From Clostridia bacterium (GTDB lineage: Bacteria; Bacillota; Clostridia; Christensenellales; Aristaeellaceae), in contig JAGBEX010000022.1 in the NCBI GenBank assembly GCA_017936765.1, positions 1-64,000 on the forward strand: DNA of 64,000 nt, in the 5' to 3' direction. This document shows positions 24,260 through 33,154 of this stretch, piece by piece. Every line of letters starts with the position of its first letter. Within the stretch, counting starts at the first letter, position 1. The notes below the pieces were generated by a model that did not search any database, was not told the DNA's origin, and saw nothing but the letters and a program-made list of their open reading frames with translations. The translations under genes and the position numbers were made by a program.

Positions 24260-25894
24260 TTGCGTGATCATTACAAGAAAATCCTTGCCGATACTGAGCG
24301 CATGGCAGAGCGCTGCCTGCCCAAGCAAAATTTGCAGGAGAACAGCCCGTTTTTCGGGGCATTCCTGCAGCCGGATGGCATGTATCAGGCAAAGTCCACC
24401 ATCTATCGATTTGCGACCCTGCTGGCCGTATATATCAACAAGGAGAGCCGCTTCTATCACGATCCTTCACTGATCAAGCCCATGCTGCTGGCCCTGGATT
24501 ATGTGGACAGGGTGCAGCATGAAAACGGCCTGTTTGATTATGTGACCTGCAATTTCTTTTCCGCGCCGGACACAGCCTTCTGCATTGTGAAGATCATTCC
24601 TCATCTGCGATACATGCGGGCCATGCAGGAAAAAACGGAAACGGAAGAAATGCTCCTTGCCCGCATGGAAAAGATCATCCATTTGGGCGGCAGGGGGCTG
24701 GTGGAAGGCGGCTTCCACACGCCCAATCATCGCTGGGCCATAGCTTCGGTACTGTGCATTTGCGGTAAGCTGTTTGACGATGCGGAACTCATCCACACTT
24801 CGCAGATCTATCTCAACGAAGGAATTGACTGCAATGCTGACGGCGAGTATGCGGAGAAATCTGCCGGCAATTACAATGGTGTGAACAACGACGCCATGCT
24901 GCTGCTGGCCGACGCGCTGGAGGACGATAGCTTTGAGCAGCATGTGATCCGCAACCTGCGCATGATGCTTACCTACTGGGAGCCGGATGACAGCGTGTTT
25001 ACGGCCAATTCCACCCGCTTTGACAAGGACAGGCTGGTTTATCCAGAAAACTACTACTTCGCTTATCTCTACCTGGGCGTGAAATACAGTATTCCCGAGT
25101 TTATCCGCATGGCCAATCATACGTTTGAGGTGATCCGGGAAAAGAATATCTTTGCGCCTGACATCCTCATCGATATGATGCTGCATCCGGAGCTGATCGC
25201 TTTTGAATCGGCAGAAATGGGCATTCCGGAGCATTATCATGCGTTTTACAAGGATTCCGGCATTGCCCGCGTGCGCCGTGGCAAATACACCTACACACTG
25301 ATGCAGGGCAAGTCCAACTTCTTGTGGGTGCACAACGGCAGCATCAAGCTGGCGGTGAAAATCGGCGGAAGCTTCTGCGAGCACCGCGCCTTCAAGCCGG
25401 AAAAGATGTGGCAGGATGACGAAGGTGCCTTCCATCTCACCCAGACCATGCGGGGTTGGTACTATCTCCCCTTTGAGGAGAAGCCCGCCACCTCCGACTG
25501 GTGGCAGATGGATAACGCCTCGCGCAAGAAGAAACTGGGGCCCGATATGGAGATCCATGCGATCGTCAGGGAAGAGGCAGATGGCCTGCAAGTCACCTTC
25601 CGAACGGAAGGCGTTACCGGCGCGCCCTGGCGTGTTGAACTGGCCTTCACCGGTATTGACCGCATTGAAAACGAGCACATGACCATGCCCGTCCACGGCG
25701 ACGAGGTGCTGGTCTTGCGTGACAGCACCTTCCGCGTGATGAATGAAGGGGCTTCTATGGAGATCGGTCCTGCCTTTGGTACACACCATTTCACCGAAGG
25801 CAAGGAGGACAGCGAAGTGAAAACCCCTGGCGCCATGACCGTTTACCTCACCGATTACACGCCCTTTGACAGGACAATTCATATCAGGCCTTGA
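24260..25894 (+). CDS. Large uncharacterised protein, heparinase II/III- or GH154-like
   Basis: The 544-residue cytoplasmic protein begins with an (alpha/alpha)-toroid-like helical half (about 1-330: PNHRWAIASVLCICGKL, DGEYAEKSAGNYNGVNNDAMLLL) and ends with a beta-rich half (about 340-544: FLWVHNGSIKLAVKIGGSFCEHRAF, TMRGWYYLPFEE). The 'NHRW...DGEYAEKSAGNYN' signature resembles heparinase II/III-like lyases and GH154 proteins, but I cannot assign a reaction. It is the last gene of the AraC/ABC/GH105/GH38 operon, which argues for a uronic-acid-linked substrate. The start is a TTG with GGGAAAGGG upstream. Confidence 0.65.
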   Translation: MRDHYKKILADTERMAERCLPKQNLQENSPFFGAFLQPDGMYQAKSTIYRFATLLAVYINKESRFYHDPSLIKPMLLALDYVDRVQHENGLFDYVTCNFFSAPDTAFCIVKIIPHLRYMRAMQEKTETEEMLLARMEKIIHLGGRGLVEGGFHTPNHRWAIASVLCICGKLFDDAELIHTSQIYLNEGIDCNADGEYAEKSAGNYNGVNNDAMLLLADALEDDSFEQHVIRNLRMMLTYWEPDDSVFTANSTRFDKDRLVYPENYYFAYLYLGVKYSIPEFIRMANHTFEVIREKNIFAPDILIDMMLHPELIAFESAEMGIPEHYHAFYKDSGIARVRRGKYTYTLMQGKSNFLWVHNGSIKLAVKIGGSFCEHRAFKPEKMWQDDEGAFHLTQTMRGWYYLPFEEKPATSDWWQMDNASRKKKLGPDMEIHAIVREEADGLQVTFRTEGVTGAPWRVELAFTGIDRIENEHMTMPVHGDEVLVLRDSTFRVMNEGASMEIGPAFGTHHFTEGKEDSEVKTPGAMTVYLTDYTPFDRTIHIRP

Positions 25895-25944
25895 GAGCAA
25901 TAGCTTGCGGTACCTGACGGATGGTCAGGAGTATTCAAAAGAAC

Positions 25945-26085
25945 ACAGTTCTCCTTGCAAATTTGTTTAGAATCAGCAAACCTGCAGAGAGTGGGAATAA
26001 TCACCCCAAGCCCGGAACCCCTTGCCCCTCAAGGGATTCCGGGCTTTTTCTATGCCTGTTGATCCCATTTTGATACCCTCTGCTG
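25945..26085 (+). repeat. Dispersed repeat module, copy C (internally deleted) with terminator
   Basis: It starts 'tctccttgcaaat' like copy B but jumps straight to 'ttgtttagaatcagcaaacctgcagagagtggga', omitting about 120 bp. It then has the hairpin AAGCCCGGAACCCCTTG/CAAGGGATTCCGGGCTT (26009-26047) and the pair TTGATCCC/TTGATACC. It also terminates the glycan operon ending at 25894. Confidence 0.7.
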
Positions 26086-26124
26086 GTTTTTTACTTTCAT
26101 GGGTGGCGGAGGCGGGGGAGGATG

Positions 26125-26133
26125 TGCTATAAT
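26125..26133 (+). promoter_or_regulatory. Extended -10 promoter for the AEC gene pair
   Basis: TGCTATAAT is an extended -10 about 42 bases before the ATG at 26175; no good -35 is visible. Confidence 0.5.
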
Positions 26134-26174
26134 CATGCAAGTAGATGATCGATACAGACAGCGAGGGATCAATA

Positions 26175-27092
26175 ATGGGTGCCATGATGGTTTTGTTGCA
26201 AAAGGTGCTGCCGGTGTTTCTGGTGCTGGGGCTGGGCGTGGTGTGCCGCAAGCGGGCGCTGCTCAACCGCGAGGGCATCAACGCCCTGAAAAAGGTGGCG
26301 GTGGATATCGCGCTGCCGGCGGTGATGTTCTCTGCCTTTGCCACGGCGGAGTATTCCCTGAAGAGCGTCTGCGTGCCGCTGACCATGTTTGCGGTGTGCT
26401 GCGGGGCGCTGTTTCTGGGGTTTTTGCTGTGCAGACGGCTGAAGATCGGCGGGCGGCTTTCGCCCTATCTGGCCGCGGGATTCGAGGCCGGTATGCTGGG
26501 CTATGCGCTGTTTGCCATCCTGTTCCCCGGGGAAAAGGTCTCTGCCTTCGCCATGGTGGATCTGGGGCAGGTGCTGTTCGTGTTTACGGTGTATAAGATC
26601 ATGCTGGCGGGCAAGAGCAACGCTGGCGACGCCCTGCGGGAGGCGCTCTCCGCACCCACGGTGTGGGCGATCGTGCTGGGCCTGCTGGTGGGAGCAACGG
26701 GACTCTACAACGCCCTGAAGCCCAGCGGCATCAGTTCCGTGCTGGATGCGCTGACGGACTTCGTTTCCGCGCCGACCAGCGTGCTGATCCTGCTGGCCAT
26801 CGGCTATGATCTGGATCCCTCCGGCATGGAGTGGCGGAAGATCGGCAAAATGATGGGGCTGCGCCTGGGCATCAGCGCGGTGCTTTTGGGCGTGGTGCTG
26901 CTGATGGATCACCTGGTGCTGGGGCATATGATACACACCGGCGCGCTGCTGCTGATGTTCATCCTGCCGCCGCCCTATGTGCTGCCCGTTTTTGCCGATG
27001 TGGAGGAGGAGCGCACCGACGTGTCCTCTGCCCTGTCGGCGCTGACCTTTGTGAGCATCGTGCTGTTTGCGGTGCTGGCCGTTGTGATGTAA
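26175..27092 (+). CDS. AEC-family (auxin efflux carrier-like) permease 1
   Basis: The 305-residue protein has about ten hydrophobic helices in two fivefold halves, the layout of AEC transporters (malate, malonate and other organic anions in bacteria). Recognisable pieces are the start VLPVFLVLGLGVVCRKRALLNREGINALKKVAVDIALPAVMF and the second-half SAPTSVLILLAIGYDL. The substrate is unknown. A paralogous gene follows 18 bp downstream. The start at 26175 is preferred because the longer frame to 26145 runs through the promoter. Confidence 0.85.
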   Translation: MGAMMVLLQKVLPVFLVLGLGVVCRKRALLNREGINALKKVAVDIALPAVMFSAFATAEYSLKSVCVPLTMFAVCCGALFLGFLLCRRLKIGGRLSPYLAAGFEAGMLGYALFAILFPGEKVSAFAMVDLGQVLFVFTVYKIMLAGKSNAGDALREALSAPTVWAIVLGLLVGATGLYNALKPSGISSVLDALTDFVSAPTSVLILLAIGYDLDPSGMEWRKIGKMMGLRLGISAVLLGVVLLMDHLVLGHMIHTGALLLMFILPPPYVLPVFADVEEERTDVSSALSALTFVSIVLFAVLAVVM

Positions 27093-27110
27093 GCAGAGAG
27101 GCTGACTGAT

Positions 27111-28037
27111 ATGATGGAAATGCTCAAGGCGCTGTTCCCGGTGCTGGCCATGATGGGCATTGGTATGTTCTGCCGCAAGAGCGGACTGATCAGCCAAAAG
27201 GGCATCGACGACCTGAAAACCCTGATGACTCAGATCATCCTGCCCATTGCTGTGTTCCACGCGCTGGCCACGGCAGCGTATACCCCGCAGCTCTTTACGC
27301 TGGTGGGGCTGATGCTGGTGTTCATGATCCTGCCCTTCCTGCTGGGCTACCCCCTGCGCAGGGTGATCCCCCAACCCTACAGCCGCTACACTCCCTTCAT
27401 GGTGGCAGTCTACGAGGGCGGCATGATGGCCTATCCCCTGTACGCCAGCCTGTGCGGCAGCGAGAACCTCTCCCAGATCGCCCTGCTGGACATTGCAGGC
27501 GTTCTTTTCGGCTTTGGCGTGTATATGAGCCTGCTCTCCCTGATGGAAAACGGCAAAGCGCCCTCCTTCCGGCAGATCGTTACGGATGCGCTGCATATGC
27601 CCGCCTTTGTGGCGGCCATGCTGGGCATTCTGGTGGGTGTCACCGGGCTGGGGCAATGGCTGCTGAACACCGGCGCGGGCGTCCTCTACACCCAGACCAT
27701 CAGCATGGTCACCTCGCCTCTTTCAGCCATGATCCTGGTGGTGGTGGGCTACAGCATTGTGCCGAAAAAGGAAATGCTCCTGCCCTGCCTGAAAACCATC
27801 GCCCTGCGCGCCACCCTCCAGGCCATCATGATCCTGGGAATGCTGTGGGCGGTGCATCATTTCATTGGCACGAACCGGGTGCTGGATCTGGCCATTGTCA
27901 CCTATATGTCCGCTCCGGCCACCTTCAGTATGCAGGCATTCATCAAGGACAAGGACGCCAGCGCCTATGTATCCACCACCAATGCGCTGTATTGCTTTGT
28001 ATCCGTGGCGGTGTACGCGGTAGCAGCAGCGCTGTAA
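27111..28037 (+). CDS. AEC-family permease 2
   Basis: The 308-residue paralogue of the previous gene has the same fold: FPVLAMMGIGMFCRKSGLISQKGIDDLKTLMTQIILPIAVF at the start and TSPLSAMILVVVGYSI in the second half, with charged residues only in short loops. Two AEC genes in tandem may form two carriers or a heteromer. GAGAGG lies before the start; an in-frame ATG at 27114 is an alternative. Convergent with the sugar transporter genes downstream. Confidence 0.85.
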   Translation: MMEMLKALFPVLAMMGIGMFCRKSGLISQKGIDDLKTLMTQIILPIAVFHALATAAYTPQLFTLVGLMLVFMILPFLLGYPLRRVIPQPYSRYTPFMVAVYEGGMMAYPLYASLCGSENLSQIALLDIAGVLFGFGVYMSLLSLMENGKAPSFRQIVTDALHMPAFVAAMLGILVGVTGLGQWLLNTGAGVLYTQTISMVTSPLSAMILVVVGYSIVPKKEMLLPCLKTIALRATLQAIMILGMLWAVHHFIGTNRVLDLAIVTYMSAPATFSMQAFIKDKDASAYVSTTNALYCFVSVAVYAVAAAL

Positions 28038-28055
28038 AATTTATCACAACGACAA

Positions 28056-28326
28056 AACCGCCCTCTGCATGGTTCATCATACAGAGGGCGGTTCAGTCTG
28101 TCAAAAGGACTGCCAACGAGTCAACAAACTCAGCCGTCCGCAGGACTGAAATCGTGTAAGCCGGCTTTGCCGGCTTCGCGGGTTGTTGATTTTGCTCTGC
28201 AAAATCAATTCCTTACAACTCCAGATGACCTCTGGTCGTCTGGAGTTGCTCCCTCAAAAAAGTGGCTCTGCCACTTTTTTGACACCCAAAACCGCCCCCT
28301 GCATGGTTCATCATGCAGGGGGCGGT
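28056..28326. repeat. Array of five hairpins, including two related terminators
   Basis: The 300-bp gap between convergent operons is made almost only of palindromes: AACCGCCCTCTG/CAGAGGGCGGTT (28056-28093), GCCGGC pairs near 28160, GATTTTG/CAAAATC near 28190, CAACTCCAGA/TCTGGAGTTG near 28217-28246, AAAAAAGTGG/CCACTTTTTT near 28257-28280, and ACCGCCCCCTGCATG/CATGCAGGGGGCGGT (28291-28326). First and last share a GCATGGTTCATCAT-type loop. Confidence 0.75.
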
Positions 28327-28340
28327 GGTTTTTGTTTTGC

Positions 28341-29570
28341 TTACAGGTTAGCCGTGTTGTTCTTCTTGAAGAACTTGGGCAGCTGGATCAGGTTGTTCTT
28401 GCTGATCACGTCGAAGGCGACGGCGGCCAGCAGCACCAGGCCCTTTACCACCTGCTGCAGGTTGGAGCTCAGGCCCAGCAGGGACATACCATTGTTCAGC
28501 ACGCCCATGATCAGAGCGCCGATCAGCGCGCCGCTGATGGTGCCGGTGCCGCCGTAGGCAGAAGCACCGCCGATGAAGCAGCTGGCAATGGCGTCCATCT
28601 CGAAGCTCTGGCCAGCGGTGGGAGCCGCGCTGTTCAGGCGGGCAGCGAACACCAGACCGGCGATGGCCGCGATGAAGGACATATTGGTGTAGGCGAAGAA
28701 CATCATCTGCTTGGTCTTCACGCCGGAGAGGCGGGCAGCCTTCATGTTGCCGCCGATGGCGTAGAGGTGACGGCCGCGGACGGTCTTCTGGGTGAAGAAG
28801 CTATACACCACCAGCAGCAGACCCAGGATGATCAGCACGGTGGGGATGCCGCGATAACGGCTCAGCAGGTAGAACACCCAGATCACCACGGCAGAGATGG
28901 CGACCATCTTCACCAGCATCAGCAGCACGGGCTGGGTCTCGTAGCCCTTCTTTTTCTTGTTGATGGTGCTGATGACCTGCGACACGCAGAAGCCAACGGC
29001 AATGATGATGCCCACCAGCAGGCACAGGGGACTCTTGATCTTTTCGCCGAAGAGAACCATTTCAGGCAGGAAGTCCGGGATGAAGCCCGTGGACAGCTGC
29101 TGATAGGCCGCCGGGAAGGGAGCCAGGGTCATGCCCTTGAGGATCAGCAGGGTGATGCCGCGGAACACCAGCATACCGCTAAGGGTGCAGATGAAGGGAG
29201 GGATGCCTACATAGGCGATCCAGAAGCCCTGCCACATACCCACGCCAATGCCGATCAGCAGGCACAGCACAATGGCCAGATATACGTTCATGCCCATTTC
29301 GATGATGAACGTACCCGCACACGCGCCGATCAGGCCAACCACAGAGCCGCAGGCCAGGTCGATGTTACCGCCGGTCAGGATGCACAGCAGCATACCGATG
29401 GCCAGGATGATAACATATGCATTCTGGAAAATCAGGTTCGAGATGTTCATGGGTTTGACCAGCTTACCATCGGTGAGGATGGTGAAAAGTACGATGATTG
29501 CGACCAGCGCCATCAGCATACCGTATTGCTTGAGGTCAAGCTTGGCAGCGCGCTTTTTGATGGTAGTCAT
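28341..29570 (-). CDS. mmsB: Monosaccharide ABC transporter permease (MmsB/GguB type)
   Basis: The 409-residue permease has about ten membrane helices, the BPD_transp_2 fold of ribose/xylose/multiple-monosaccharide importers ([102 protein letters not shown]). It has the larger size typical of MmsB/XylH. It overlaps the ATPase gene by 4 bp. The start at 29570 is the first ATG after the ATPase stop; the longer frame overlaps that gene. Confidence 0.92.
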   Translation of the reverse strand: MTTIKKRAAKLDLKQYGMLMALVAIIVLFTILTDGKLVKPMNISNLIFQNAYVIILAIGMLLCILTGGNIDLACGSVVGLIGACAGTFIIEMGMNVYLAIVLCLLIGIGVGMWQGFWIAYVGIPPFICTLSGMLVFRGITLLILKGMTLAPFPAAYQQLSTGFIPDFLPEMVLFGEKIKSPLCLLVGIIIAVGFCVSQVISTINKKKKGYETQPVLLMLVKMVAISAVVIWVFYLLSRYRGIPTVLIILGLLLVVYSFFTQKTVRGRHLYAIGGNMKAARLSGVKTKQMMFFAYTNMSFIAAIAGLVFAARLNSAAPTAGQSFEMDAIASCFIGGASAYGGTGTISGALIGALIMGVLNNGMSLLGLSSNLQQVVKGLVLLAAVAFDVISKNNLIQLPKFFKKNNTANL

Positions 29571-31114
29571 GCGCCGATCCCTCCTTTGCTGTCTTGCATG
29601 ATGTAGCTCATAATGATCTCCTGGGAAGCATCCTTGGCCTCCAGTTCGGCAATGAGGCGACCCTCGTTCATCACGTAGATGCGGTCGCACATACCCAGCA
29701 GTTCAGGCAGCTCGGAGGAGATCATCATCACAGCCTTGCCCTGGGACACCAGATCGTTGATGATCTGATAGATTTCATATTTGGCGCCCACGTCAACGCC
29801 GCGGGTGGGTTCGTCCATCATCAGCACGTTGGGTTCGGCAAAAATCCACTTGCCCACCAGCACCTTCTGCTGGTTGCCGCCGGAAAGGTTGCCCACGTTC
29901 TGCTCCACGGTAGGGGTTTTCACGCCCAGCTTATAGCGGATCTCCTCGGCCTTGTTCTTTTCAAGATCCTTGTCGATCACGCCACGGCTGCTGATAAAGG
30001 CGGGGCGAGCCATGGTGGTATTGTGCTTGATGCTGTCGGTGAGGATCAGGCCATCGCCCTTGCGATCCTCGGTGACGTAGGCCAGACCAGCTTCGATGGC
30101 CTGGGGAATGTCCTTGAGGTGAACCGGCTTGCCGTTCAGTTTCAGCTCGCCGGAGATCTTCGTGCCGTAGGCCCGGCCGAAGACGGACATGGCCAGCTCG
30201 GTACGGCCGGCGCCGATCAGTCCGGCAAAGCCCACCACCTCGCCATGGCGCACGTTGATGGAAACATTGTCCACCATCTTGCGGTCGGCATAGAAGGGAT
30301 GGTACACCGTCCAGTTGTTGACCTCCATGGCCACATCGCCCACATTGTGTTCGCGGGCGGGGTAGCGGTTGGTCATTTCGCGGCCCACCATGCCCTTGAT
30401 GATGCGCTCCTCAGACAATTCATCCACGCCCTTGACCAGGGTCTCGATGCTCTGGCCGTCGCGGATCACGGTGATCTTGTCTGCGCAGTAGCTGATCTCG
30501 TTCAGCTTATGGGAAATGATGATGCTGGTGATACCCTTGGTCTGTTTGAACTCTATGAGCAGATCCAGCAGCTTCTTGGCGTCGCTCTCATTCAGGGAGG
30601 AGGTGGGCTCGTCCAGGATGAGCAGCTTCACGTTCTTGGCCAGCGCCTTGGCGATCTCCACCAGCTGCTGCTTGCCCATGCCAATGTCCTTGATGAGGGT
30701 CGTGGGGGAATCGTTCAGACCCACCATGGCCATATATTCTGCGGCCTTCTTGTTGGTCAGGTCCCAGTTGATCACGCCGCGCTTGGCCTGCTCGTTGCCC
30801 AGGAACATATTCTCCGCAATGCTCAGATAAGGCACCAGCGCCAGCTCCTGGTGAATGATAACGATGCCCTGCTTTTCGCTGTCCTTGATGTTTTTGAAAT
30901 GGCATACCTGATCGCGGTAGACCACGTCGCCTTCATAGGTACCGTAGGGGTAGATGCCGCTGAGAACGTTCATCAGCGTAGATTTGCCCGCGCCGTTCTC
31001 GCCGCACAGGGCGTGGATCTCGCCCTCGGTCACCTCGATATTCACGTTATCCAGCGCCTTCACGCCGGGGAATACCTTGGTGATGTTCTGCATTTTGAGG
31101 ATTGTATTGCCCAA
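29567..31114 (-). CDS. mmsA: Monosaccharide ABC transporter ATP-binding protein (MmsA type)
   Basis: The 515-residue protein contains two ABC domains. The first has Walker A GENGAGKS, the [22 protein letters not shown] stretch of sugar importers and Walker [12 protein letters not shown]. The second half has the normal degenerate P-loop [10 protein letters not shown], signature LSGGNQQKV and Walker [12 protein letters not shown]. It energises the permease encoded next, with the ChvE-like binding protein encoded first. GAGGAATGTC lies before the start. Confidence 0.94.
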   Translation of the reverse strand: MGNTILKMQNITKVFPGVKALDNVNIEVTEGEIHALCGENGAGKSTLMNVLSGIYPYGTYEGDVVYRDQVCHFKNIKDSEKQGIVIIHQELALVPYLSIAENMFLGNEQAKRGVINWDLTNKKAAEYMAMVGLNDSPTTLIKDIGMGKQQLVEIAKALAKNVKLLILDEPTSSLNESDAKKLLDLLIEFKQTKGITSIIISHKLNEISYCADKITVIRDGQSIETLVKGVDELSEERIIKGMVGREMTNRYPAREHNVGDVAMEVNNWTVYHPFYADRKMVDNVSINVRHGEVVGFAGLIGAGRTELAMSVFGRAYGTKISGELKLNGKPVHLKDIPQAIEAGLAYVTEDRKGDGLILTDSIKHNTTMARPAFISSRGVIDKDLEKNKAEEIRYKLGVKTPTVEQNVGNLSGGNQQKVLVGKWIFAEPNVLMMDEPTRGVDVGAKYEIYQIINDLVSQGKAVMMISSELPELLGMCDRIYVMNEGRLIAELEAKDASQEIIMSYIMQDSKGGIGA

Positions 31115-31142
31115 ATGACATTCCTCCTGAAAAATCCGAAAA

Positions 31143-31172
31143 GGGAGACGAACGACGAATCGTCCGTCTCCC
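31143..31172 (-). terminator. Intercistronic attenuator between binding-protein and ATPase genes
   Basis: GGGAGACG and CGTCTCCC form an 8-bp stem in the gap between the ChvE-like and ATPase genes. It probably reduces read-through so that the binding protein is made in excess. Confidence 0.55.
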
Positions 31173-31207
31173 GTCGTCAGACGAAATTTAGAGTACGGTA
31201 GAGTGAA

Positions 31208-32275
31208 TTACTCGGCCAGCTGCTCGGCGGTGTAGTAGCCGGATTCGATCAGCAGCTCGGAGTAGTTGTTCACGTCGGCGAACACGGGGGTGCAGTTGAA
31301 GGAAGCAACCTTCTTCACCTGGTTGTCATACTCGGCGTTCACGGTCACTTCGGCGCCAGACAGGATCTCGCCAACCATCTTCACGGTAGCTTCGGCCAGA
31401 GCGCGGGTGTCCTTGAACACGGACATGGCCTGCAGACCCTTCACCATGTTCTTGGTGTTGGCGATGTCGCAGTCCTGACCGGTGATGACGGGGATGTTCT
31501 CGGCGGTGTAGCCGAAGGCCACCAGGGAGTTGGTCACGCCCAGAGCGGTGGAGTCGTTGGAGCACAGGCAGATGTCCAGGGTCTGGCCGCCGGTGAGAGC
31601 GTCAGCATAGAAGCCAGCCAGGATGTTGTCCATACGGGCCTGAGCGGTCTCAGACTTCCAAGCGGGGGTAGCGACCTTTTCGAACTCGGTCTGGCCGGAC
31701 AGGCAAACCAGCTTGCCATCGTCGATGTAGGGCTTCACGGTGTCGAAGGCACCAGCGAAGAACAGGCCAGCGTTGTTGTCGTCGGGAGAACCGCCGGTGA
31801 ACTCGATAGTGTAGGTCTTGTCGGTGTTGGCCAGGTCGAACTTGTCAACAACGTACTGGCCCTGGATCTGGCCAACCTTGTAGTTGTCGAAGGTGGTGTA
31901 GTAGTCAACATACTCGGTGCCGGTCAGCAGACGGTCGTAAGCGATCACGACAACGCCGGCTTCCTTGGCCTGCTGCAGCACGGTGCCCAGAGCGCCGCCG
32001 TCGATGGAGGCCACAACCAGCACTTCCACTTCGTTCAGCAGCATGTTCTCGATCTGGGAAACCTGGGTAGCAACGTCGTTGTTGGCGTACTGCAGGTCAA
32101 CTTCGTAACCGGCAGCTTCCAGCTGCTTCTTCATGTTCTCGCCGTCCTGGATCCAGCGCTGCAGATCCATGGTGGGCATGGCCACGCCGACCTTCTTGGG
32201 GGCCTCGGCGGTAGCGGTGCAAAGCAGGGACAGGGACAGAGCCAGAACCAAGAGGATGGATACCAACTTCTTCAT
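31208..32275 (-). CDS. chvE: Monosaccharide ABC transporter substrate-binding protein (ChvE type)
   Basis: The 355-residue extracytoplasmic protein has a signal peptide (KKLVSILLVLALSLSLLCTATAEA) and a periplasmic-binding-protein type 1 fold. The segments VGVAMPTMDLQRWIQDGENMKKQLEAAGY, VLVVASIDGGALGTVL, VIAYDRLLTGT and FTGGSPDDNNAGLFFAGA match the ChvE/multiple-monosaccharide family, which binds galactose, glucose, arabinose, xylose and related sugars. Cys19 is preceded by Leu, so there is no normal lipobox. It is the first gene of a three-gene operon with mmsA and mmsB, and the AGGAGTGA ribosome site is strong. Confidence 0.93.
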   Translation of the reverse strand: MKKLVSILLVLALSLSLLCTATAEAPKKVGVAMPTMDLQRWIQDGENMKKQLEAAGYEVDLQYANNDVATQVSQIENMLLNEVEVLVVASIDGGALGTVLQQAKEAGVVVIAYDRLLTGTEYVDYYTTFDNYKVGQIQGQYVVDKFDLANTDKTYTIEFTGGSPDDNNAGLFFAGAFDTVKPYIDDGKLVCLSGQTEFEKVATPAWKSETAQARMDNILAGFYADALTGGQTLDICLCSNDSTALGVTNSLVAFGYTAENIPVITGQDCDIANTKNMVKGLQAMSVFKDTRALAEATVKMVGEILSGAEVTVNAEYDNQVKKVASFNCTPVFADVNNYSELLIESGYYTAEQLAE

Positions 32276-32532
32276 AAGTCAGTCACTCCTTTTTTTATTT
32301 TTTTGACCCATGCACATGAGCCAAAATGACGAATGAATATTCAAGCTGCCCGCGAAATAGAACAAGTTTATACAATTCTATAGCAACAACTTGACGATGG
32401 AAAAAGTATACACCCAAAGCATCATGTTGTCAACGGTGTTTTTATGTCCTGTTTTTACATCCGTTATGTCATGCAGGGCAGAAATGCCCATCAGCGCCCG
32501 GCGTTGCCCGTTGGATACGGCCATGCATTTGC
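32276..32532 (-). promoter_or_regulatory. Upstream region of the ChvE operon
   Basis: This 257-bp AT-rich gap has no gene. On the minus strand TTGTAT/TATAAA-like boxes occur near 32370, but spacing is poor, so the promoter cannot be placed with confidence. A run of T/A bases directly precedes the ribosome site. Confidence 0.3.
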
Positions 32533-33144
32533 TTACCAGGAGATCTCCCGCATATGCCCGTCCCGCATCACAATGCGGTTTTCCTCGTTGTGGATGTAGT
32601 CCTCCCGCGGGTCATAGCAGAAATCCATCTGCATATATTTCCCGGCGGAGATGCCGCTGCCGTCCTCCTCGGGGCAGAAGACGCGGAAGGTGAAGCCCTC
32701 CGGCCGCAGCTTGTTGAAATACAGCTTCCACAGCATATGCAGCCCGGCCTGGGTCATGGCAAAGGCGAAGTCCCTGGTTTCCTTGGGTTCGCGGGTGCTG
32801 GTGGCAGCGGAGGTGATCATCCCCAGGCGCTTTTTGCCCTTGCGCAGCAGGGGCAGGGCCGCCTCCACCAGGGCATGGGCGCCGTTCACCCCCTGGTCGA
32901 ACACCCGCGCCAGGTCCTGATAGTCCACCTGCCCAAGGGGCTGCACATTCCCGCCCCGGTGGGTGGCCTGCACGATCAGGTAATCCAGCCTGCCCTCGCC
33001 CTCGATGGCGGCCAGCACCTCGGCACGCTCGGCCGCATCGGCAGAAGACAGCTCGTATACCGTTGCACCCTGCTGCCGGAACCAGGCCGCAGCATCGGCG
33101 GCCTGCTTGAACTGGGTCCCGGCGATCAACACGATCTCTTTCAT
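32533..33144 (-). CDS. Degenerate SDR-fold protein
   Basis: The 203-residue protein aligns along its length with short-chain dehydrogenases (LDYLIVQATH in place of the NAG motif, GKKRLGMITSAATS, MLWKLYFNKLRPEGFTFRVFCP) and with its neighbour. The glycine-rich cofactor motif is replaced by AGTQFKQAAD, and the catalytic YxxxK is replaced by FAFAMTQAG, so normal dehydrogenase activity is unlikely. It may be a structural or regulatory partner of the intact SDR encoded 10 bp upstream. AAGGAG fixes the start at 33144. Confidence 0.75.
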   Translation of the reverse strand: MKEIVLIAGTQFKQAADAAAWFRQQGATVYELSSADAAERAEVLAAIEGEGRLDYLIVQATHRGGNVQPLGQVDYQDLARVFDQGVNGAHALVEAALPLLRKGKKRLGMITSAATSTREPKETRDFAFAMTQAGLHMLWKLYFNKLRPEGFTFRVFCPEEDGSGISAGKYMQMDFCYDPREDYIHNEENRIVMRDGHMREISW

Positions 33145-33154
33145 TGCTTGCTCC

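Noticed and set aside
26169..27656. Minus-strand frame of 495 codons across both AEC genes
   Set aside because: The sequence is extremely His/Gln-rich and antisense to two clear membrane proteins, typical of a shadow.
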